Of a DNA stretch of 64,000 bases, positions 10,611 to 23,139 are shown in pieces (the first letter of the stretch is position 1; each line of letters begins with the position of its first letter). The notes beneath the pieces are model-generated. The model was given only the letters and a program-made list of their open reading frames with translations, made no database searches and was not told where the DNA came from. This DNA comes from Drosophila persimilis (taxonomy: Eukaryota > Arthropoda > Insecta > Diptera > Drosophilidae). The stretch lies in the NCBI RefSeq assembly GCF_003286085.1, contig NW_020825294.1, positions 8,556,001 through 8,620,000 of the forward strand, read 5' to 3'. The position numbers and the translations under genes were made by a program.

Positions 10611-13420
10611 GAGAGCCATATGGTCGACTGTTTCTGACTCTGCCCCCATACGCCTACCAAACAATGCCGATAAGACCCGCTCTCGACCCGCTTAGTTAGT
10701 GGCAATTAACACGACACGCTTCAGGCCTTCGCCCTCGTGTGCCGTTCGTGTGCCAGCTCTTCTCCTCTCCTCTCCAGACCGGAGCGAAGCACTCACTTTT
10801 CATCAATTTTCGGGCCCACAACAGTTGGTCAAATGGTAGTTGCCCCGTTCGGACCCTTGCCCTTCTGGCCGGCCCGTAGTTTTCGTTTTCCCTAATGAAT
10901 TCATTCGCTTCACTTTCTGGCTGTAAACTGGGGTTCATTATCCTCGCGCTACGGCTCTGATGTTTCTGACTGCAGTTGCAACCCCTAGGTCCTGCCCAAG
11001 TCCTGCCGGCCCCAGGTCCCTCTTCCCTGGAAATGGGAAAAGGATTGAGCATTCTTCGGAATTTATTGGGTGTGTCCGGCATATTAGTGGGGTCCTAGTC
11101 CTAGACCCAGACCCAGAACCAGACCACATTAAACAATGTTTTCCATTCTTGCGGCTGTATACTTCAGAACATTCTGATGGTGTTTTGATAAGCGGTTGGA
11201 CGCTGTTCTAGGTCTATGTCGGGGTCCACCTCTATTAATCAAAGAGTTGAAGGGACTGTTCACATTTATGTTCAACATACGAAAAGACTAATTAATTAGC
11301 TATCTTTTGTTGTTGCTCTTTAGATTTGCATTTCTGCCAATGCCAATGCTGCAGCCAGATGTCTCCACCGCAGTATCCACCCACATGACTCCGCAGAACC
11401 CCAGCTAACTGGCGCCAGTCCCCGATGGCGGGCCAGATTCGCGTGTTTTTCGCTTACATTCGACGGTATTTTCAATTAAAATTCAAATTGATGCAAACAA
11501 GTGGCCAAGCCCCAAGTTCCAGTTACCCCAGTCCCTGCCACAGTCCCTGCCACAGTTCCAGTTCCACTTCCAAGTCCAAGTCCAAGCCTCCTCTCAGGTT
11601 CAGGCCGCGCATTAACAAATTTAATATTGAAATATTGAAAATGTTTCTGCGCTGCTTCAACGCCCCCAAGCCGAGAGCTCTCGGGCTGATTTCTCTATTC
11701 CAATATTTTGCATACAAATTATGAGAATGCAGTGCCGCCTGCCGCCTGCCACAGAGACTTCAAATCTGTCAGAGATGGCGTCGCCAGTGACGCCCGATTG
11801 TATCGCCAATGAATGGAGTTTGCTGCTGCCTTTGGGGCCTCCGGTGGGTGTTGGTTGTCCCTATTCTATATAGTTCAATGCCAGCACTGTGATATCTCGC
11901 CAGCTGATCTGCTGCTGGATAGATTGCCAGGCGAGAAAAGGAAGGTGAAGTGAGGCTGGCGGCAAAAGCAATGCTCGGGCCTTTGGGTGTGATTCAGTTA
12001 ACCATATTCCATATTCCGCTGCTGAGTCGAGGAGTCCCTATCATCATTGACAGCTTCACAGGATTCTAATGCAGCTTGGAACCCATTTAAGTCGTGGCGA
12101 TAGTTCGTTTCGACCTTTAAGCCGAGGAAATGACTGATTCCGTCCAAAAATATAGTACATTCCGTTGACCAAAGTAGATTTTGTGCTCCTTAGAATGGAC
12201 TTTGTTAGGATTCTCCTTTGAAAAGATGTGCAGTTGTTCTCCCCACTGCGGTCTGGCCACTTTCTATTTCCGGAATCCCCTATGCCACGCCACACCCGGT
12301 TCACTGGCCACCTTACCGCATTACGTATGAACTCGTACGAGTACGAGTACTCCCAGTGTGCTTGTGCCACCCTCCGATGCCTGGGAGTTGGCATTTCCTA
12401 GTTGTGCGGCCGGTCAAAGCCTTCCTGGAATTGAGTTACAGCAAGTGCGAGCGGCGCAAGTCTCCGCGATCGAACATCGGCCATGTGGCAACTGGTCGGC
12501 CATAATGCAACATGACATGCGCCGCATGTGCAGCAACACAAGCTCCGGCCGCGTTTGGCCGCGTTGCAGAGTTGCAAATATGAGTTCATTATTTAAACGT
12601 TGACCAAAAAACAAATTGACAAGTAAATGCAGCACATGGCCTGTGCTGGCGCTGGCTCTGGGTGCAGTTCGGACCTGGCTAGGTCCCTAGGTGGGTAGGC
12701 CTTCTGCTCCAATAGATTGGAGGCTGATGTTGCGCACATGCGACGCTCTGGTTATTGTTGTATTCGCTGTTGCTGCCTTGCCGCACACACATCAGCGTCA
12801 GCGTCATCAACGCGTACACATTCTGCGCATAAACGACTGGGTATTGTCGGTTGCATCGGACTTCAAAGAGACTGCGACGCAGGCCGACGAGCGCCACGCA
12901 CCGAGCCAACTTTGGTGGTGCTGGCTTGATCTTTGGCCGGGACAGGGGCCGGGCCGGACTGGGCCGGGACGACGTACTTCCCACTTGTTGGGCGCACTCG
13001 CTCATTCGTTTTGCAGTTATGAACGACGACTCCAGCCTGAAGTTGAAGTTGAAGTCGAGTGGAGTGGAGTCGCCTCCAACGTCACAGGCCCGACTTGTTA
13101 ACGCTTTTGGCCTACACAGTGTTAGCTTGCGCCTCGATGGTGCCTCTTGGTGCCTCATGGTGCGGCGAGGACGGGGGCGATGGCGATGCCGAAGAGGAGT
13201 TGCCTCGCCCGCTGCGACGTTGTTGTCGTTGTCGTTGTTAATGATGCCTTATAATGCCAGAGCGCCTGATTTGCCACAATTTATTATGAAAAATCGTAAT
13301 AATCTCGGCGATTTTCTGAACCCACAAGACGCATTTGTCTTTGGCGGCGCTTATCTCTCCCCGACTGAGGCTCTCGGACTCTCTCGGCCATCCGTCAGCG
13401 TCGTCGATAGCTGGTTAATG

Positions 13421-13491
13421 CTCTGTCCATGGCTCTGGCTCTGGCTCTGTCCATGGCTATGGCTCTAACTGTGGCTCTGAATCTGAATCTG
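13421..13491. repeat. GGCTCT/GGCTAT repeat
   Basis: Degenerate hexamer array with an internal direct duplication of CTCTGTCCATGGCT at 13421-13434 and 13446-13459, suggesting slippage plus local duplication. Confidence 0.75.
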
Positions 13492-13905
13492 GATGCTTTG
13501 GCTTTGCTTTTGGCTCGGCACGAACCGACTTTCAGTAACATGAGACGTCGGTCGCAGTCAGTCATGTTGCCGTCTCTCTATTGGCTCCTCCTCCTCCTTC
13601 TCCTCCTCCCCCACTGAGCGTGTCATATTGGCGTTTCCTTTTGGCGGGCAACGCCTACGTCTCCACCAAAATCGTTTTCAAATTGATTTTTGCCGTCAAA
13701 TTTGCACAGCTTGCCGAAGAGTTCTTCGAATGGCGGCAGGTCCAGGCCCAGTTCCAGGTCCTCCTCCAGCTCAGGGGCGTGCCAGAGAGGGGGCTGCAGG
13801 ACCAGCTTTCTACCGACGCCCCTGCCCTGACCAGGCCCAGCTTGTTGTCATCGCAAATATTACTAATAGTCGGAAATTACATGCCAATAATCGTTTGTTT
13901 GTGGA

Positions 13906-13936
13906 GCTCTCTCTCGCTCTCTCTCGCTCTCTCTGA
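13906..13936. repeat. CT-rich tract with GAGA-factor cores
   Basis: Three CTCTCTCG-type units. On the minus strand this is a run of GAGAG, the binding core of GAGA factor, so it may be regulatory as well as a microsatellite. Confidence 0.7.
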
Positions 13937-14687
13937 GTAGGTGTCTCCGGTGCGTCGGTGCTGTCTTTGATAAATGATCTCGGGCCCAGTCAAAGCCAAT
14001 TGAAGTCCGTTAGCTCCAGCCCAGAGATCATATATTATGCCTAAGTTGGCATACAACTAATCAAATGCGAATCCAAATTCCGAAGCCGAAGCGGAACTGT
14101 TTCCATGGGGGAATCCCAGGGGAGCCCGGCCTGAAGACAGCTGTTCGGAGGATACCTTTCGCTCTTCCTTGAGCAAACAGTCCCTTCTATGCCTGGAATA
14201 TCCCAAAACACACACAATAGATCGTCTATCGACAACAAGTTAATCGCTCGAAGACAAATTGAAATGCACAACTCGCAGGGAAGTACATGCGCCACAAATA
14301 GATAAAAACTCTGACCAATTGATAACTGGAAAGGCAGTGGAACAGCCAGAGCCACAGCCACATAAAGTGGAAAAATGTTTATCTGCTAAATGCAACAAAG
14401 GTGTTTGCACATGTCCAAGCAAATAAAAGCCGGGCGCCGATAGGTACGTGCCCCGTGCCCCGCGCCACCAGGATAATGCAAATAAATTCGCTGGCCAACC
14501 GTTGGGCAAACAAATTGCCCAGAGACCGGGACAGACGTCCAGGCCAGGCGCAGACCGAGTCCCGGCCCCGGTCCCGGCCTCAGCCTCAGCCACATGCAAA
14601 ATCAAGATAAACGCTTTAATTGAGATTAAATTCATAATTACGATCGCACGGGCGACACTTTTATGGTGTTCTTTAATTAAAGTTTCT

Positions 14688-14757
14688 GCCGTTGCGGTTG
14701 CCGTTGCCGTTGCCGTTGCACAGAGTCGCTGGAGTCGGAGTCGAAGTCGAAGTCGAA
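14688..14757. repeat. GCCGTT and GGAGTCG/AAGTCG adjacent repeats
   Basis: Two different hexamer arrays sit side by side: (GCCGTT)n over 14688-14719 and (GGAGTC/GAAGTC)n over 14731-14757. Confidence 0.75.
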
Positions 14758-15261
14758 ATTTGAAACGCGCTTAGACGAAAAACTCGCCCTGCAGCTCCAC
14801 AGCGACTCAGTTGATTTCGGTGTAGCCCCGTTCTCTCTGGGAAGGTGTTGAGTAATTTTTCCTTTCTGGCATACCCTTGCAAAGGGTTGAACAGCTCTGT
14901 CCAAAAGCTGGCCAGGCACAGAAGGATGCAGAGCCAAAGTCCGTTTTCCTATCTTGCAGATTGCCTCCATTCGCATGGCTTCTATTGGGTATTTCAGGCT
15001 GGGATCAAGGGTGCTTGCTGCTTCGGTCTTCCTGGGCAGATTTTCATCATTTTGTGTGCCGCCGCGCGCGCGCCTTTCTGGCTGATTGAAATCGCAGCCG
15101 CTGATCACATAAATTGCCAGATTTTCGGTTTACATGACAGTCTGCTCCCCGAGTCCCCACCTTCCCACCTCGTCCTGCCCGGCCCGGACGGCCGGGGCGA
15201 CTTGATCAACGCATAATTGCATTGTACGCGGAGTGTAATTGAAATTAATATGAGTGAATTA

Positions 15262-15283
15262 CCAGAGCCAGAGCCAGAGCCAC
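15262..15283. repeat. CAGAGC hexamer repeat
   Basis: About three and a half CAGAGC units; the same motif recurs elsewhere in the window. Confidence 0.75.
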
Positions 15284-18200
15284 AGCTTCGGCACAAATGA
15301 CGTATTTTTATGTAGGCAAATTTAACGCCCAAGACCCGGCCAATAATTAAGCAATTTAAGCGGATTGAATTTTATATTTTGTGATTTATGGTAGCGCGCT
15401 GTCTCCTGCCTCCTGCCTCTTGTCTGGGGGTTAAGCGGTGTCACGGTGTCCAGCTCTGGGACGGATAACTGCAAGCCCGTTCCGTATTTGCATAAAGGGC
15501 TAGCTCTTATCACACAGCTGTGTGTGTGATCCTCGAATTCGATCATTAGTCACCACGCTGATAAATCTGGGAACCCACCCCCCCGTGGGCTCACAAATGG
15601 TTTCCCACACACCCGGAGAACAAGAGCCATTGCCCGAGACAAGAGTCCGTCTCCGATCCAATCGATAGGCTTGGGGCTGGATCTTGGCTGCGTAAATGCT
15701 GAGCGATCGTCGGATAAGAGGACTAGGCCCTAGGTAGCCAGCGGCGGCTGCCTGCCCGACGGGATCCCAAAGCTTTGCGACAGTAATTCATTCGAGACAA
15801 TTAAACGGCTTGGCAGTGTCTCCTAATGATGATGCCAGCCACAGACAGCCAGACGGAAGGACGGAGGGACGGTGGGATGGACAGACCGGGCCAATAGATA
15901 AGGAATTAAAAAGCAATTATGACGACAAATCTGTAAACATACGGCGTACGGCATGCGGCATACGAGGCGTCGCTCGTTTTAATGGCGGACTTAACGCAAC
16001 ATTTAAAAGGTAATAAAAACAAGGAGGGCGCCGCTCGGATGCGGACAGCGTTGGGGACAGACGACAGCCAAAGTCAAAGTTGCATTAACATAAAAATGTC
16101 ATAAGGTTTATGGCGGAGATGCGCTTAGCCAGATCAATCGCATAGATACTTGTGCAGGGGAGTGGGAGCAGAAGCCAGCTGCTGATTTTGCAATTGAACG
16201 TGTGAGGGGGGGCTCCATAATTATGGCGTAGGTATTTGGAAATTGTGTGCTTCGAGAGCGGGACATAAATTATGGAAAGCGATCGTAAATCTTGAGGTGA
16301 TCGCAGATCAACAACGCTTTTGGGGCCACGGGGAAGATGGGGAGAATTGAAAATGTGTCTCCAGTGACAAGAGGGAGATGCAAGTAGATCCAGCGATCCC
16401 AGGGATTAGATCAGCCGATTTGTAGAACCTAATAACGATCACAACGATCACAACGATCTACTGAATAATAGGGAAGAATGCGACTGTCCTACAAGTTATT
16501 GTTACTTACAGATATTTTCAACAAGATCGCCTAGAGATCCACAGATCCTTCAGCTGTGATCGCATGAAGATCACAGCCTCCTGCAGAGATCCTTTGGATA
16601 AGCCCTGCGATCTCGATCGACTCGAAGTTCCTTTTGCTCTGCCTAAATGCTGGTCTCCAAATATGTGGCGATCGTCGTGCCTGTGCCCGCGCCCCTGCCC
16701 CCACTCTCTCTACCGGAAACTGGACAAGCATTAATTATGTCCCCAATTCCCGGAAAAGAAGTTCTCGTCGCTGCCCCCCTGCCAGCCAAGAAGTCTCTAC
16801 GGGCACAGGCCATTTAGTGACCCAGACCCGACGCCACGATCGCCATGATTCAAGGCGCTCGCTACGCCAGGGGGCCAACAAAGTGGACGTGGGGATGCGC
16901 TGCTCGTACCTTTAAGAGACTACAAACATATCGCTCATTGAGCGTAACAAAGGTGCACCTTCAATGAAGCCTAACCAAATAAGGTCCGCCACGCTGACGG
17001 ATGACAGCTTTGGGGTGCGCTCCACATACTTGCACACCCGAAGAAGGAGAGCCCACTCGCAAGGGGGCTCCGAGAAGGCGAAGAACAAGACGGAGAACAG
17101 AGCCCATTTTACCTGCGAGTCTCTCTGTTTGGGTGACTAAACACTTGTTTCGCTTCAATAACGCACCGATCGTGGATCGTCCCGATCCCTCTCCTCCTCC
17201 CTCTCCCCCACCCAGTCACCGCTGTCATATTCTGGGCAACGCTTTCGAAACGAACAGAGCACACATTTCAGTGTTTTGTGTGTGCGATCATCGAAAACAT
17301 ATTTCAACAAGTACGCAATATGTGGAACGTCGGGAGCGCAGCCACCAGATCCGACAGCAGTTTTAAGGCGCTGTCCGTTCGATTCGTTGACTTAAGGTGT
17401 ACACACTGCACAGTGCCCGATCGTCTGGGGGTGCAGCACTGAGGCATAACGGTGACCCGTGTTTGCTGTTCGTCGCGGAAGTTCTTTTGGGTTCGCTTCG
17501 GGTGGGGTTAAGACTCACAGGTTGGGTTTCATCAACGATCGATCGTCTCTGTTCTACATATCTCTAGGCTGGGGAGGGCGGGGAGGCACACTCCTCGCAC
17601 GGGAAATTCGTTTGTAATTTCTTGATTTGCGTCGCGCTCGAAAATTATGGGAAATTTAAAAATGTTAAAAATGTTTTATTTATGAGTAAGAACTTTTTAT
17701 ATCGCTTGTACATAAAGATTTTGTTGTGGCAAGTCAAGTAAATCGCCAGCCGAGGCGATTCTGATTCTGATTCCGATTCCGAGGTGTGGTTTTTGGGTGC
17801 ACAAGCGAAACAGATATGGAAATTATAATTGTGGTTTATGACTTTTTAATGGTTGTCGTTGGGAGGGGGGGGTGTGGGGCCGTGCAGGGGAGCCTTATGA
17901 ACCCGAACAGAGTCAATCAAATGTGACACAGGTTGAGCTGCCACTTTATTCTATGCCTATCCTAACCACTCCATCAAAATCACTCCCGCAGGTCTCCCCT
18001 TTGCCCCATCTTGGGGGCCGTGATTGCGAAAACAACTTTCCAACATTAATGACAATTTGTATCGTAATTGAAATCGAAATGCCGTGAATAAATGCCGCTT
18101 TGCACTAAGCCACGAGAGACGAGGACGCAGACAGAGACGCACCAACAAGGAACACCTTTTTCTTCATAAGCGAAAACCAGTCCCGGCCGCTGCAGGTGCC

Positions 18201-18345
18201 AGCCCAGGAGTGGGCCATGCCAGTAGCCCCCACTCCCCAGCACGTTCCCGGTCTGGCCCGGGCGAAAGCTCAGGCAGCCGCTTTTCAGTGTGTAATCCAT
18301 TTTAATGCCAACACCATTACGAACAGTAGCCTCAGTGTCACATTT

Positions 18346-18378
18346 AGCAAAAGCAAAGGCAAAAGCAAAAGCAAAGGC
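18346..18378. repeat. GCAAAA repeat
   Basis: Five GCAAAA/GCAAAG units in tandem, in non-coding DNA. Confidence 0.75.
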
Positions 18379-19076
18379 GACCAAAAATGCAATATGCTAT
18401 CCACTCGAGTGACTCTCTGATTGGTGTAGAGCACCGCGAGGTGCTTCTGGCTGGAGAGGAAGTGAGTGAAGTGAGTGAAGGAATCTCCAAAGGTAGGCAG
18501 AGACTGGTCCGGGTCCCACCTTATTCTCTAGAGATCGCCTAGCGAGGGGCTCCCCGAGTGAAGAGCACCCCGCAGTCGTTTACGTCACGAGCCGAACTTT
18601 TCTCACTTTGTTTTATGATTTAAATGAAGCGCCAAAGTGTCATGGCAGCGCTGATAGCAGCCCCAGACGGAGACGGAGACAGGACAGGGCAGCCAGGAGT
18701 GCGACCTTAATACGGCGACAATTGATTAGCGAGCGACAGAGCAAGGCGCACAAGGCTAATGAGGCCCGGCCCGAGTTCCGCCCCAGCAGCAGCTCCAGCT
18801 CCAGCCACAGTCCGGACAGAGGCGACAGAACTGGGTGTGGTGTGTGCCGATGAGTATTGGGGGACTGGCGGCAGGCGCCAAGTGCAGTGGAACAGGTTTC
18901 CCAGACATCCAGCCATCCAGACATCCAGCAGGGCCATCTCTGTTCTGGGACTCGGAATTAATCACAGCGATTCGCCAGCGATCGCCTTCGATACGAGTAT
19001 GTGGCCTGCACTTCGCTTAAAGCCCGATAGCAGGCGCACAATTTATCAAACCTTCCTGCCGGTTGGGGGCACGGGC

Positions 19077-19095
19077 GGGGGGGGGGGGGGGGGGG
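19077..19095. repeat. Homopolymer G19
   Basis: Nineteen consecutive G residues. Such a run is slippage-prone, can form a G-quadruplex, and its assembled length may be unreliable. Confidence 0.85.
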
Positions 19096-20252
19096 AGTGA
19101 GTCAGTGGCCATAACGAACCTTAGCCTACTTAGCGAGTCCGGCTACGCCGAAAACCCGCTGGTTGTTTCCCACAATTATGCAAAGCAAAGAGGGAGCCCC
19201 AAAATGTGGCAGGGAGGCAGAGAGGGGGGAGAGAAACAAACATGACCGTACCGCAAGCACAAGGTGCATCTCCCGTCCGGCAATCGACTGCCAAATTATA
19301 ATGCATTATTTCATAACTCCCACTCCCCCACCCCTCCACCCTCCAGCAACTTGTTTGAACTGAGTCAGCCACAGAGGGACTCTGGTCCCTGGGCAATGGC
19401 CAGCAATCAAATCACTTGCCGCCAGGCGGAGTGGGGTTCCAGTTCTCGACTCTCGACTGGGCTTTGCTCAGTGATTAGCTGTGGAACAAGGCAAAAGATA
19501 CTCCCATCAGAGCTGGAGATCAGTGGGAGGAAGCCCCCTCATTGACACTAGATAGAGGGATACTCCTCCTACTACTAGATAGAAGGTCCACCAGTCGGTG
19601 CATACCCGTACCCTTGATACCCCTTGATAGGAGATTGTTAGACAACAATCGTCTTGGCCTGTTCGCTCCGCTGTGGCCTACATTGGCAACATTGTCCTGA
19701 CTCCGACTCCGACTTGGACTTCTCTTCTGGCGGTTAATTTGATTATGTATTTTCTGCTCGGCCCGGCCGGAATGGGCTGCCATGATTAACTGCCTTCTGA
19801 CATGACAGCTCAATTCGAACGATCGCGATCGGGGCCCTGCCATGATTATCGATTGCGCAATATTCCCTCGAGAGTCCTATCCTCATCATCTTCGGATCGA
19901 GCTCGAGGTTTATGGGCTACACAGCAAACAGCAAACAAGCACAGCTCTGGCTCTGTCGCTGGCCCTTTAGCTACTCGTACTCATAGTTTTTTGTCTATGC
20001 CGAGACTCTGACAACGATCGCGTAATCGCCCTTAATCCATCAATAAAACGGGGCCATCACGATAGCCACGGTTGCCGGTTGCAAGTTGCCAGTTGCTGGG
20101 TTCCAGTTGCCACTGTTGCCGAAAAACAGAGAAGAAAATATCGACAACATCAGCATTCAAATTTGCCAATTGCAGCGGTGGGGCAGACGGGGGCTTGCCG
20201 TGGATCCCCAAACACCATCAGTCAACACAATCAATCTCTTTTCCGAGGCAGC

Positions 20253-20297
20253 CATCGGTGGGTATCGTTGGGTATCGTTGGGTATCGGTGGGCATCG
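20253..20297. repeat. TTGGGTATCG tandem repeat
   Basis: Four 10-bp units of the form (T/G)GGGTATCGT, with the outer copies slightly diverged. Confidence 0.75.
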
Positions 20298-21414
20298 AGT
20301 GGGCCTGCAGTTTGCCTGTGAAAATATTTGACTTGTTTCTATTCGCTAAGTGCATTTATTGGGGGCTTAACGAGCTGCCCGATCGATCAAGTGCCCTAAA
20401 ACCTTTCACTAATGATTTGATTATGCGGTGGGTGGCTGCTGGCTGCTGGTCGGTGGTCGGTGGAGCCATGTGGGGCAGACGTAGCATTTAAGCCGGCAAA
20501 TTGATTGTGACATAGCATTCGTGAGGGGGGTGGGGCGGTTGCGGGTCTCCAATTAGTATTAATAGAGACTTGTGGTTTGTTTTACTGATTGTGGCTTTTG
20601 CAATCCGCCGATTGGGGGATATTTTAACCGATTTTAAGGCACAATTATGACTGCGATAACTCATTGCCATCTTTCAATCAGGCTGAACTTTCGACTACCT
20701 TCACTTCTTGTATCGCCCTCGCCCCGGTCCGCCATCGGATAAGAAGTGTCCCAGAGAGACCCGAAAACAAACGTCTCGCATTCACTTTTCGCCATATGGG
20801 CTATAAAGAAACAAATTAACTGATGATCAGTGTCAATGGAATGCAACCATGTAAATTACTCGGCCACGCCACAAGCTCCGATCCTCCGCTCCTCCATGCC
20901 GCACTGCCACACTGCCACACTCTGGGAGCGAAATTAAAGCCACAACAGGAACCGTTTCGACCATAACTTAGGATACATTGGCCCCGTTACCTTCCCCTCT
21001 CTGTCGTCCTCCTGGGCCCGAATCGTCGTGTCGTGATCACAGGTTGTTTGGAGGATTGGCCCGTCTCCTTGGAGAGAACTATGCGATGTGTTGTCGTTTT
21101 GAAGCGATGAATTAAGCGATATTTGCAATTAATAACTGTCATGCTTTGGAAATCTGCTCAATAATAAAATTTTTTTAACGAATCAAAGTGCAGCGACAGC
21201 TCGGGCTGGGTCCCACCTCGCGCCGCTCCTCCTTCTCGGGATCCCGCTCTCCTTCGCACCTTCCTCCTTGGCTGAGATGGCCCCAAGCGATTTCGCAATC
21301 GAGGCGACTTTCGTGTTAATGGTATGCAGGCAATGCCATTGATTTCACTTCGATTGCTCATAAAATACAACCAAGTGGAAATCCAAGTCCAAGGCGATGT
21401 CGGAGCCAGTCCGA

Positions 21415-21476
21415 GACCCAGACCCAGACCCAGACCCAGACCATGGGCCATGGCCAGGCCAGGCCAGGCCAGGCCA
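21415..21476. repeat. CCCAGA array followed by GGCCA array
   Basis: About five CCCAGA hexamers (21415-21442) followed within ten bases by five GGCCA pentamers (21452-21476). Confidence 0.8.
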
Positions 21477-22701
21477 CGTGCGAGCAAAGGCGGCAAAAGT
21501 TATTGACTGATTATGAGATTTGGCACGCCATGTGCTGTAGAAGACGAGGTGCTGGTGGTGCTCTGTGGCCGGTGGTGGCACCGGAGAATGTCGGCAGATT
21601 ATGTTTTGAAAGTGCAGTCAGTGATTTCTTTATGAATTCATTAAACTTTAAATTGGTTTTAAATTGGCCTGGCTCCATCTCCATCTGGACTCCACTCCAT
21701 CGCCAGCTCCAGCTCCATCTCCATCTTCATCTTGTGCGGAATTTGGCACGACCTGCTTGCCACAATTATCTGGCAGCACACATCTCTGGCTGCCGCCTGG
21801 TGCCTGCTGCCTGCCCTACCCTGTCGCTCTGTGTGGCCAATAGCCAGGAGCAGCCTGTGGGCCAATAATATTTATAACACGCACTTTGTATGGCCATCCA
21901 GTCTCCTGGCTTCAGCCTACAGCCTCCTGCCTCCTGCCTCCGAGACAGATGCCCTGCTGGCACTCTCGCCTGCGGCCTCATCGCATCGCATCGCATCTCA
22001 TTGTTTGTTTTCATTAAGAGAAATATTGCAGCGTCAACATGAAATCAATACCGTGTCCAAGGCGAAACACCCGCACCAGCACCACCAAGGAGAGGACCTG
22101 CCTAGAGATGGTGCCCACAAGAGGGTCGTGCGTGAGTCACGACATGGGAATAGCAGGGCATCTGTAGGGTGCCCAAAGAGAGGCCAGATGCCCCTATAGC
22201 ACCATTCTCCTCACGAACCTCTTCCCCTCACGCGCCCATCTCTAGGCCATGTGCGTACACACGCCTTTTGTTTCAGAGGCTGCCTTTCTGATGGGGGTGA
22301 CTGATTGTGATTGTGATTGTAGCTGTGCAGCAGGCAGCCGGCAGCCAGCAGCAGCGTCTGTCTCCCACATAGACTCCGTCTCAGTGCAGGACACGGATAC
22401 GGACATGGACATGGACATGTGCAATGTGCCGTTTGTCAGTGGCGCATAAAAGAAAGGAGTTTTCTGTTTCTGTTTTCTGTTTCTGCTGGTGGCTGCGCCT
22501 TCCCCAGAAATCTGATACTTTGGCCCCGCTCGTAATTCTGCAGATGCATTGGTCGAAAAGGTGTCACTCGAGTGGTCGCCCAGCTATTTTCGACTAACGA
22601 GGCACCCGGAGGGCACAAGTCGGACACGCGTCTGAGATTTGAGCCGCCGCCTCACACCTGTCCGCCCTGTGCGCTCGGAAGACTCGAAGAAGGGTTGGGT
22701 C

Positions 22702-22710
22702 TATAAATAG
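22702..22710 (+). promoter_or_regulatory. Isolated TATAAATAG box
   Basis: Perfect TATA consensus deep in the desert. No matching initiator or downstream coding sequence is visible. It may mark a non-coding transcript start, or be chance. Confidence 0.2.
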
Positions 22711-23118
22711 AGGCAACAGCTGAATGGGATCGGCCAGCCAATCGCTGCCTGCCCCCAGGACTTGCCACAACCTTGGGGTCGCATCGGCGATCGATCGCTG
22801 GCTGGGCTACTTTTTAATTTCGAAACCTTGAACTTTTGCGCCCAGCCCGGCCCGGGCCGCAGATATGCTGCAGATTCCAGTAATCAGTCGCGGAAATCAC
22901 GGCCGGCTGGCCCCCAACAACTTCATCGCAACGCAACAATGGCTAATGAGTCAGTGGAGCTGGCCCACTCGGAGCTCGACTAATAAAACCATCAAAGCCA
23001 TTAAACGTTTGGGGTGCCATTCATTTGATTGAACTCTGACACCCAACCCCACAGCCGCGCAGGCGGCAGATGCAAATGCAGCAAAAGCTCGGACCAAAGC
23101 CAAAAGAGGCCCCATCAA

Positions 23119-23139
23119 AATAATAATAATAATAATAAT
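23119..23139. repeat. (TAA)n microsatellite
   Basis: Seven TAA/AAT units in a row. Confidence 0.9.

Larger units (their letters stand above)
6245..13400. other. Gene desert, first part
   Basis: No coding gene, tRNA or recognisable RNA gene is visible. Open frames are short and low-complexity. Simple repeats are frequent: AAC/ACG around 7701-7774, GTGGA at 7866-7886, GATTTC/GGATTT at 8161-8199, and a 10-bp unit repeated at 10577-10610. Homeodomain-like TAAT clusters and E-boxes occur, as expected for regulatory DNA of a developmental gene, but no single enhancer can be assigned. Confidence 0.6.
13401..21000. other. Gene desert, second part
   Basis: No gene is supported. Contents are mainly microsatellites (GGCTCT at 13421-13491, CT at 13906-13936, GCCGTT and GGAGTCG near 14688-14757, GCAAAA at 18346-18378, a G19 run at 19077-19095, TTGGGTATCG at 20253-20297) in otherwise unique DNA with many TAAT and E-box cores. 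I see no splice-linked exon series. Confidence 0.6.
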
